5,151 bases of DNA from Firmicutes bacterium UBA3914. GTDB lineage: Bacteria > Bacillota > Limnochordia > Darwinibacteriales > Darwinibacteriaceae. The notes under the pieces were generated by a model. That model searched no databases, was not told where the DNA came from, and saw only the letters and a program-made list of their open reading frames with translations. This document shows positions 1-5,151 of this stretch, one piece after another (position 1 is the stretch's first letter; every line of letters begins with the position of its first letter). The stretch spans positions 5,883 through 11,033 of the forward strand of contig DGEY01000096.1 in assembly GCA_002391385.1 (NCBI GenBank), in the 5' to 3' direction. Position numbers and translations under genes: made by a program.

Positions 1-26
1 AGGAACGCTGGGATCAAGCGGCGCAT
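1..26 (-). CDS. Start of a further operon gene, product unknown (partial, runs off left edge)
   Basis: Only nine codons are visible, starting at an ATG on complement 26..24 and reading MRRLIPAFL with the last codon cut after two bases. The start is supported by a near-perfect Shine-Dalgarno (AAGGGGGTGA at 31..40) with a 7-base spacer from the G run, and by the position 12 bases after the stop of the preceding gene. A short basic start (MRR) followed by hydrophobic residues would fit the beginning of a signal peptide, so an exported protein is plausible, but nine residues cannot show this. From memory, similar Bacillota clusters often carry a large exported DUF5696-type protein after the Yip1 gene; that is only a candidate here. 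No function is assigned. Confidence 0.72.
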
Positions 27-30
27 CTTT

Positions 31-40
31 TCACCCCCTT
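31..40 (-). promoter_or_regulatory. Shine-Dalgarno of the left-edge gene
   Basis: The complement reads AAGGGGGTGA, nine of ten positions matching the full anti-SD complement AAGGAGGTGA. Its first two bases are the last two of the upstream TAA stop. The spacer from the G run to the ATG is 7 bases. This site is the main reason to believe that a real gene starts at the left edge. Confidence 0.8.
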
Positions 41-2129
41 ACAAGCGCAGGACCAGCTCGGCGTAGACCGAGGAGATAAAGCCCACCACAACGTTGATCA
101 CATGGATGAAGAGCAGTCCAATAAAGAGCACCACACCGATACCCACGATGGTCAAAAGGCAGGTCCAGAAGTTCTTCCCCTTCTCGTAGTCGTGGGTGAC
201 CGCCATACCGATGAAGATCAGGTAAGCGGTCCAGAGGGCCGCGGCGATGCGGAAAAAGTGGTAAAACGTCCCCTCCTCCATGGTGAGGTAGTTGCTCACC
301 AAGGTGAGCGGCAGATTGATCAGCACAAAGGGCACCAGGGCATAGGCGGTGGCGATGATAATATCCCGCAGGGTGCCCTTGCCGTCCATGAGCGTGGTCA
401 AGGCCCAGTTCACCACCGCCCAGAGGAAGAAAGGTACAAGGACGCTGAGCAGTTCCACTAAAACATTGAGCCGGGATAGGTCCCTGGGGTTAAAGATAAA
501 GCCGGTGTACTGCCGCATCACCACGTAGGTCAGGGCCACCAGGCCCACGATGGTCAAGGCCGCGCCCATGGTCCCCCGCTTTTCGTGCTTCAGATCCCAA
601 AAGCCGTCGTAGGGATGGAAGATCACATGTTTGGCATAGAGCAGGCTCGGCCAAAAACTCTGGCGGTTGGGTACCGGCTGGGGGCGGGTCGCGGCCGCTT
701 CCACCCGCGCCAAGCGGGGACGGAGCCCCCTGCCCACCAGGGCCGCAGCCAGGGCCACCAAAAGGACCGCCATCACCTTGCCGAAGTTTTTAGCCATCAC
801 TTCCCGGCGGTAAAGGCTGAAGGCTTTGGAGTACTGCTCCCGGTTATTACCCAGCCGGAAGTTGGCCATAGCCTCGGCAAAGCGGTCCTGCCGAAGCAGC
901 GCGCTGCCAATCCCGGTGTAGGCCAAATCGTAGTTGAGGTTGAGCCGCAGCACTTCCCCCCACAGTTCCGCGGAGCGGTCATAGTGACCCCCCTGGTACT
1001 CCCGGATGGCCGCGTGGATCAGCTGCGCATAGACCGTGGGCTCGAACACAACCACCCGGTTGGCGCCCCGATCCACCACCAAAATGGTCTCCCCCAGTAC
1101 ATCCAGGGCCACAGGCACCCGGAAGGTGGCCTCGGTGGTGCCCAGCCCGCCAAAGACATAGAGCAGGTGGCCATCGCTCTCGTAGGTGAAAATGCGGCCC
1201 CGCTGGCGGTCCAGCACCGAGTAGAGCCCCCCGGGCCTGGCCGCTATATCAATGAACGAGGTGGACGGGATCTCTTCCGACACACGGTATTCCGGCGCGG
1301 TGGGCACATCACCGATGGGCTCGAAAAAGCCGTTGCGGCGCAGCACATCGGTGCCGCTGGGGTTGAGGCGCCGGATCTGGTTGAACTCCGCTACATAGAG
1401 GAAGCCCCGCTCGTCCAGATCCACAGTGGTGTACTCCGTGGGCAGGAAGAGCGCCATCCGTTTGCGCTGCTCCCTGGTGGCGATCTTCGCCCAGAAGCGC
1501 TCCAGGATGGTGGGCCTCACAGGCGGTGCCCCTAGGAAGCCCCGGAAGTTGCCATCCACGTCAAACTCCAAAAGGCCTTCGTAAATGCCGTCCGCGAGTA
1601 CGTAGATGCGCCCGCCCTGATCCACCGCCACTTTGAAGGGGCGGTAGTTGAAATTCTCCGGCAGAGTCCCGGGCAGATCCGCCTTCGGCGGGCCGATCAC
1701 CCGGACCAGCTCTCCGTCTGTGGTGAGCTCCACCAGGCGGGCATTATCCCGGTCGGCAACGTACAGGCGCTCCCGCTCGGTGACATACAGGGCCACGGGG
1801 GCGGCGAAGGTGTCCCAGGTATCGCCGTGCCAAAAACCGTCGATGATCTGGATCAGTTCGAAATCGCTGTTCAGCCTGAGGATGCGGTTGTTCCCCGTAT
1901 CGGCGATGAGGATCTCCCCCGCGGGGGACACGGCCAGATCCCGGGGCTCCCGCAGGGGCAAGGTGCCCAGACTGGGCCCGTCGATGATGCCCCGGGCGGT
2001 GTAAGCCTGAGGTGCCGGCACCGGGTTTCCGTAAAAATCGAAGGTATAACTAGCATAGGGGGCAGCCCAGGCCAGCTGTGCCCCAGCTAGGATCATGGCA
2101 ATGGCGAGCCAGGTGCGGAATTTGCCCAC
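39..2129 (-). CDS. Secreted NHL beta-propeller / TPR / Yip1-domain membrane protein
   Basis: The protein has 696 residues. Residues 1-23 form a signal peptide (GKFR, hydrophobic core, AWA before AP; no lipobox cysteine). Residues 60-365 hold six NHL-like beta-propeller repeats, the clearest being EPRDLAVSPAGEILIADTGN (61-80), followed by NRILRL. Others include PVALYVTERERLYVADRDNA (111-130) and a last one ending VVDRGANRVVVF. A basic helical-looking insert (about 203-232) separates repeats 3 and 4. Residues 369-436 look like two 34-residue TPRs. A membrane helix at about 450-467 is followed by a basic, probably cytoplasmic, loop. Residues 497-690 resemble a Yip1 domain (PF04893 type), with helices near 520-540, 557-577, 589-611, 622-644 and 655-687. 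I chose the GTG at 2129 because it follows a strong SD and begins the signal peptide; the frame is open to 2432, but those extra 101 residues lie inside the upstream permease gene and look non-native. The propeller and TPRs are predicted to lie outside the cell. The function is unknown; its place after two sugar permeases suggests an importer accessory or sensor role (inference). Confidence 0.88.
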   Translation of the reverse strand: MGKFRTWLAIAMILAGAQLAWAAPYASYTFDFYGNPVPAPQAYTARGIIDGPSLGTLPLREPRDLAVSPAGEILIADTGNNRILRLNSDFELIQIIDGFWHGDTWDTFAAPVALYVTERERLYVADRDNARLVELTTDGELVRVIGPPKADLPGTLPENFNYRPFKVAVDQGGRIYVLADGIYEGLLEFDVDGNFRGFLGAPPVRPTILERFWAKIATREQRKRMALFLPTEYTTVDLDERGFLYVAEFNQIRRLNPSGTDVLRRNGFFEPIGDVPTAPEYRVSEEIPSTSFIDIAARPGGLYSVLDRQRGRIFTYESDGHLLYVFGGLGTTEATFRVPVALDVLGETILVVDRGANRVVVFEPTVYAQLIHAAIREYQGGHYDRSAELWGEVLRLNLNYDLAYTGIGSALLRQDRFAEAMANFRLGNNREQYSKAFSLYRREVMAKNFGKVMAVLLVALAAALVGRGLRPRLARVEAAATRPQPVPNRQSFWPSLLYAKHVIFHPYDGFWDLKHEKRGTMGAALTIVGLVALTYVVMRQYTGFIFNPRDLSRLNVLVELLSVLVPFFLWAVVNWALTTLMDGKGTLRDIIIATAYALVPFVLINLPLTLVSNYLTMEEGTFYHFFRIAAALWTAYLIFIGMAVTHDYEKGKNFWTCLLTIVGIGVVLFIGLLFIHVINVVVGFISSVYAELVLRL

Positions 2130-2133
2130 GGCG

Positions 2134-2145
2134 CTTCCCCCCTTT
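2134..2145 (-). promoter_or_regulatory. Shine-Dalgarno of the NHL-TPR-Yip1 gene
   Basis: The complement reads AAAGGGGGGAAG with 7 bases between the G run and the GTG at 2129. It overlaps the TAA stop of the permease gene (2144..2146). It fixes the start at 2129 rather than the longer in-frame extension to 2432. Confidence 0.8.
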
Positions 2146-3007
2146 ACTCCTTCAGGCCCGAGGTGCCCATGGTCTGCACCACATTGCGCTGGTTGAGGAT
2201 GAACACGGTCACCGGGACGATCATCATCACCAGGGCAACAGCGGCGCCCACTCCGGCCCGGGCGATACCCCCGGCCACGATCTGGTTCAAGGCGTAGGGC
2301 AGGGTTTTCAAGTTCTCGCTGTAGATGAAGTTGCTCCCGGTGTTGCCCCACAGACTTTGGAAGGACAGGATAATCAAGGTCAGCCAGGCCGGGCGCACGG
2401 TGGGCATGGCCACCTTGCGGAACACCTGCCACTCGTTGGCCCCGTCAATGCGGGCCGCCTCCAGGAGGCTGTCGGGGACCATCTGGTCCATGAACTGCTT
2501 CATGAGAAAGAGCCCCAGGCTGGACTGCCAGGCGGGCACGATTACCGCCCGGTAGGTGTCCAGCCAGCCCAGGCGGGCGATGATCAGGTAGTTGGGAATG
2601 GCGGTGACCTCCGGAGCGAACATGAGGGAGATCACGATCAGGTTGAAGACCAGCCGGGACCCAGGGAAGCGGTGCTTGGCCAGGGCAAAGGCGCAGAGCG
2701 AAGCAAAGAGCACATGGCCCGCGGTCCCCAAGCAGGTGATGAGCAAGGTGTTGAGCAGGTAACGGGAAATGGGCACCCAGGATTCCCCCATGAGCACCGC
2801 CAGGTCCTTGAAATTATCCAGAGTGGGGTTGCGCACGAAAAACCTGGGCGGGAAGAGGAACAGCTCATTGAGGGGCTTAAAGGCGCTGCTGATCACATAC
2901 ACCATGGGCAGGGCGGTAAAGGACCCCAAGGCCACCAAAAGCACCAGGGCCGCCAGATCGCCCCCCGGCGAACGTGTAACCCTTTTGCGGTAGATGGGCA
3001 GCTGCAT
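2144..3007 (-). CDS. Carbohydrate ABC transporter permease, MalG-like
   Basis: This 287-residue inner-subunit permease has the normal length for the MalG/UgpE side of CUT1 sugar importers. It would pair with the MalF-like permease encoded just upstream to form the membrane channel. About six membrane segments are visible (near 18-41, 82-110, 117-140, 153-172, 206-225 and 252-272). The cytoplasmic EAA loop, which docks on the ATPase, is at 183-206: EAARIDGANEWQVFRKVAMP followed by TVRP, with the conserved G at 189. The periplasmic-type loop ALKPLNE-like segment (SAFKPLNELF, 41-50) is typical of MalG proteins. The C-terminus NVVQTMGTSGLKE fits the usual conserved tail region. The ATG at 3007 has a G6 SD and lies 13 bases after the preceding stop. 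No ATPase gene is in the window. The substrate cannot be read from the sequence; a mono- or oligosaccharide is expected from the family. Confidence 0.95.
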   Translation of the reverse strand: MQLPIYRKRVTRSPGGDLAALVLLVALGSFTALPMVYVISSAFKPLNELFLFPPRFFVRNPTLDNFKDLAVLMGESWVPISRYLLNTLLITCLGTAGHVLFASLCAFALAKHRFPGSRLVFNLIVISLMFAPEVTAIPNYLIIARLGWLDTYRAVIVPAWQSSLGLFLMKQFMDQMVPDSLLEAARIDGANEWQVFRKVAMPTVRPAWLTLIILSFQSLWGNTGSNFIYSENLKTLPYALNQIVAGGIARAGVGAAVALVMMIVPVTVFILNQRNVVQTMGTSGLKE

Positions 3008-3014
3008 GCCTTTT

Positions 3015-3022
3015 CCCCCCTC
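3015..3022 (-). promoter_or_regulatory. Shine-Dalgarno of the MalG-like permease gene
   Basis: The complement reads GAGGGGGG, beginning within the TGA stop of the upstream permease (3021..3023), with a 7-base spacer (AAAAGGC) to the ATG at 3007. Stop and SD overlap, so reinitiation or coupling between the two permeases is likely. Confidence 0.78.
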
Positions 3023-3908
3023 AACCGATCTTGCGCAGCATCCGCTGCACCGCCTGCTGCGTAATGAGCATCACGGCAAAGAGCAGCGTGGCGATGGCGG
3101 AGGCGTAGCCCATTTCAAAGCGGATGTTGCCGTAGTCCATCAGGTGCGTAATGACCGTGTGCCCAGCATAGTCCGTGCTGGGAAAGCCCACCAGGGCCAC
3201 AATGTGGCTTCCGGCAGCAAAGGCATTGGTGATGTTGATAATGGCGCCGAACAAGAGCTGGGGCCGCATGGCGGGCAGGGTGATAAACCACAACTCCTGC
3301 CAGCGGTTGCGCACCCCGTCGATGGCCCCCGCCTCGTACAGGGTCTCATCGATGCCCTGGAGCCCGGCGATGAAGGCCAGAAAGGAGGTCCCCAGGCTCA
3401 TCCAGAGCGTGACCAGCATGGTCACCCAGAGCAGGGTATCGGGGTTGGTGAGCCAGCGCACCGGCTCGTAGATGATACCCAGGCGCAGCAGCACGCTGTT
3501 CACCCAGCCGTACATATCCCCGCTGAAGAGGATGGTCCAGATCATGAACACGTTCCCCGAAATGGAGGGGGCGTAAAAGAGCAGGGTCAAGATGGTACGC
3601 CAGGTGGGCTTGAGCTCGTTGATGAACCAGGCCAAAAGCAGGCAGAGCATGTAGCTCAAGGGCCCGGTGATGGCGGCAAAGAGCAAAGTGTTCTTCACCG
3701 CGATCAGGAACACGTCATCGGCGAAAAGCAGCTTTACGTAGTTGGCCCACCCCACCCAAACTGGCGGCTGGAGCATGTTGTACGAGGTGAAGCTTAAGCC
3801 CATGGCCACCAGGACCGGGATCACGGTAAAGAGCAGGAAGAGGAGCACATAGGGCGCGGCAAAGAGGTAGGAGATGCCCCACTTCTTCCAAAAAGCCCGC
3901 AGCTTCAC
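3021..3908 (-). CDS. Sugar ABC transporter permease, MalF-like
   Basis: This 295-residue protein is the MalF/UgpA-side permease of a CUT1-type sugar importer. The N-terminus (KLRAFWKKWGISYLFAAPYV) shows the typical short basic tail leading into the first helix, followed by the common VIPVLVAMGLSFTSYNM pattern and a WVGWANYVKL motif (about 51-60). Further membrane segments lie near 66-95, 103-130, 158-183, 214-240 and 266-290. The EAA loop is at 192-216: EAGAIDGVRNRWQELWFITL followed by PAMRP, with G at 198 and the LP pair intact. The start is a GTG at 3908 that overlaps the binding-protein stop by four bases (GTGA), so translation is probably coupled to it. The SD lies inside the end of the upstream gene. 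The product should form a heterodimer with the next permease and receive substrate from the binding protein. No defect is visible. Confidence 0.95.
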   Translation of the reverse strand: MKLRAFWKKWGISYLFAAPYVLLFLLFTVIPVLVAMGLSFTSYNMLQPPVWVGWANYVKLLFADDVFLIAVKNTLLFAAITGPLSYMLCLLLAWFINELKPTWRTILTLLFYAPSISGNVFMIWTILFSGDMYGWVNSVLLRLGIIYEPVRWLTNPDTLLWVTMLVTLWMSLGTSFLAFIAGLQGIDETLYEAGAIDGVRNRWQELWFITLPAMRPQLLFGAIINITNAFAAGSHIVALVGFPSTDYAGHTVITHLMDYGNIRFEMGYASAIATLLFAVMLITQQAVQRMLRKIG

Positions 3909-5151
3909 GGCCTGCTCCCCCCTTCTGTGTCCAGACCCAGCTCCAGCCTTTTGGCCCGGATCTCTTCGTTCATTACCCGGTTGTAATCCAACAGGGTTTC
4001 CCGCACCGGCGCCTGCTTTTCCACCACCCGCCGGAAGGCGTTATCCAGGTGGCGCCCCACCATATAGCCGCCGGGAACCTCCGGCACACCCTTCACCCAC
4101 CGCAGCTGCTCCTCCAGCTTGCGGTAATCTTCCAGGGGCCAGGGTAGGCTGCGCAGGGTCTCGGGATTGGCCGCGGGATAGCGGGCCGCCGCGCCCATGA
4201 GGGCCTCCAGATCCAGGGCGTAGCGGGTCTGGGTTTCCGCCTGGGTCCACCACTTCACAAACTCCCAGGCCGCCTCCTTATCCTGCGTATCGCTTAAGAT
4301 CACCGCGGCGGTACCGCTGGCGGGCACGGTGCGGTCAATGGTGCCATCCTCCCGCCGGGTCCCCGGTACCGGGGCAAAGCCCCACTCGCCCCTGAGCTCC
4401 GGGGCAAAAACGGTGAGGGTGTTGTACAGGGTGTAAGGGGCAATCAACAAGGGCATTTCGCCTAAGCGGAAGCGGTTTTCCGCGTTGTATTCCACCGGCA
4501 GGTCATAAAGCTCATACAGATCCGTCCAGAACTGGAAGGCCTCGTAAGCTTCCTGGGTGTGCAGATTGGTCTGGGCGGCATCTTCCCCGAAGAGCTCCAT
4601 GCCCCTTTGGTTTAAGAACATGAGGAAGGTCAAAACGCCCTGGCTGGCGGAAAGGCTCCCCACACCAGCGGGGGTTTCCCCCACCCGGCCCCCCACGTTG
4701 CGCTTGATCTCGGTCCAGGGGAGGCCGAAGTTCATGTTCAGCTTCTGCAGCTCCGGGATAACCTGCAGCACTTCATCCCAGGTTTGGGGGACCTCGATCC
4801 CCAGCTCATCTAGGATATCCTGCCGGTAAAAGAGCATGAAGAAGGGCAACTGCTCCGGCAAGGCAAACACCCAGTCCCGGAAGGTAAAAGGTTCCAAAGA
4901 AGCCGGGTAGAAGCGCTGCGCGATCTCGGGAAAGTCGGGGAATTCCGCCAGATCGAGCACCGCTCCCCTCAGGCCGAAGTTCATGGGCTGGGAAGGATCC
5001 ACACCCAGGGCCACATCGGGGCCGTGGCCGGCCAAGGTGGCCTGGAGCAGGATGTTCATGTCCACAAGTTCTAGTTCCACCCGGATCCCCGTTTGGGGGG
5101 TAAAGGTATCTTCGATTATGGTCTTGAGGGCTTGGGCCTGGTCCCGGCCGG
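3905..5151 (-). CDS. Extracellular solute-binding protein of a sugar ABC importer (partial, 5' end beyond right edge)
   Basis: The reading frame is open through the right edge, giving 414 visible residues starting GRDQAQALKTIIEDTFTPQT; the true start and any signal peptide lie outside. An internal GTG at 5080 is not the start, because the upstream 23 codons continue the fold. Family 1 (MalE-like) binding-protein features are visible: GPDVALG at 43-49, a crossover region with LPEQLPFFMLFYRQDILDEL (97-116), PQTWDEV (121-127), a GEMPLLIAPYTLYN hinge segment (230-243), GEWGFAPVPGT (254-264), and a late helical part with KEAAWEFVKWWTQAETQTRY (291-310). It would capture a carbohydrate outside the cell and deliver it to the two permeases encoded directly downstream. 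It overlaps the first permease gene by four bases. The wording of the visible N-terminal part resembles, from memory, unusually large (about 900+ residue) binding proteins of Paenibacillus-like bacteria, so much more than a signal peptide may be missing. The ligand is unknown. Confidence 0.93.
   Translation of the reverse strand, partial: GRDQAQALKTIIEDTFTPQTGIRVELELVDMNILLQATLAGHGPDVALGVDPSQPMNFGLRGAVLDLAEFPDFPEIAQRFYPASLEPFTFRDWVFALPEQLPFFMLFYRQDILDELGIEVPQTWDEVLQVIPELQKLNMNFGLPWTEIKRNVGGRVGETPAGVGSLSASQGVLTFLMFLNQRGMELFGEDAAQTNLHTQEAYEAFQFWTDLYELYDLPVEYNAENRFRLGEMPLLIAPYTLYNTLTVFAPELRGEWGFAPVPGTRREDGTIDRTVPASGTAAVILSDTQDKEAAWEFVKWWTQAETQTRYALDLEALMGAAARYPAANPETLRSLPWPLEDYRKLEEQLRWVKGVPEVPGGYMVGRHLDNAFRRVVEKQAPVRETLLDYNRVMNEEIRAKRLELGLDTEGGSRP
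3917..3924 (-). promoter_or_regulatory. Shine-Dalgarno of the MalF-like permease gene, inside the binding-protein gene
   Basis: The complement reads AAGGGGGG with an 8-base spacer to the GTG at 3908. It lies entirely in the last codons of the binding-protein gene, whose C-terminus ends EGGSRP, so the Gly-Gly pair is encoded by the SD itself. Confidence 0.78.

Noticed and set aside
585..1535. Plus-strand open frame of 316 codons opposite the NHL/TPR region
   Set aside because: It is antisense to a well-supported gene, with shadow-like composition and no domain. The same holds for the plus-strand frames at 102..461 and 2994..3797.
1915..1928. Perfect 14-base palindrome tcccccgcggggga
   Set aside because: It encodes the SPAGE turn of the first NHL repeat. 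It is inside a gene, has no U tract or loop suitable for a terminator, and is likely due to codon use.
2130..2432. In-frame extension of the Yip1-protein frame to a start at 2432, giving 797 residues
   Set aside because: The extra 101 residues lie within the permease gene in another frame, are rich in Arg, Gly and Pro without a fold, and would put the obvious signal peptide inside the protein. The GTG at 2129 has a strong SD.
2078..3064. Long plus-strand open frame of 328 codons opposite the MalG-like permease
   Set aside because: The translation is dominated by His, Gly, Gln and Pro, as expected from the antisense of a GC-rich gene with strong third-position bias. It has no recognisable domain and lies opposite a clear gene.
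4361..4374. Perfect 14-base palindrome ccccggtaccgggg as a possible operator or hairpin
   Set aside because: It lies within the binding-protein gene, where it encodes the family-typical PVPGT segment, and is explained by G/C-ending codons.
5078..5080. GTG as the start of the binding protein
   Set aside because: The frame continues upstream to the window edge with a family-like segment (ALKTIIEDTFTPQTGIR), and no SD or signal peptide is associated with this GTG.

Overview
The window is a compact, GC-rich piece of one operon. All genes read on the minus strand, so transcription runs from the right edge (5151) to the left edge (1). In transcription order it holds: (1) the C-terminal part of a carbohydrate-type extracellular solute-binding protein, open at the right edge; (2) and (3) two MalF/MalG-like ABC importer permeases; (4) a 696-residue membrane protein that joins a secreted six-repeat NHL beta-propeller, a TPR pair and a Yip1-type membrane domain; and (5) the first nine codons of a further gene running off the left edge.

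Junctions are very tight: a 4-base GTGA overlap, then gaps of 13, 14 and 12 bases. Every visible start is preceded by a strong G-rich Shine-Dalgarno sequence (GGGGGG or GGGGG) 7-8 bases upstream. No room is left for internal promoters or terminators. The operon promoter lies to the right of the window and its end to the left. No RNA gene, mobile element, CRISPR array or long repeat was seen, and no stretch over 300 bases lacks a gene.

The organism is most likely a GC-rich Gram-positive-type bacterium of the Bacillota. The strong SD sequences, GTG starts, absence of a clustered ATPase gene (usual for CUT1 sugar importers that share an MsmK-type ATPase) and the resemblance, from memory, to Paenibacillus-type clusters point this way. 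The taxon cannot be fixed from this window.

Functionally, the binding protein would capture a sugar or oligosaccharide outside the cell and the two permeases would move it inward using an ATPase encoded elsewhere. The NHL-TPR-Yip1 protein is the unusual member. Its predicted layout puts the propeller and TPRs outside the membrane, next to the binding protein and permeases, so it may be an accessory, scaffold or sensor of the importer. That role is inference; I know of no experimental function for this architecture.
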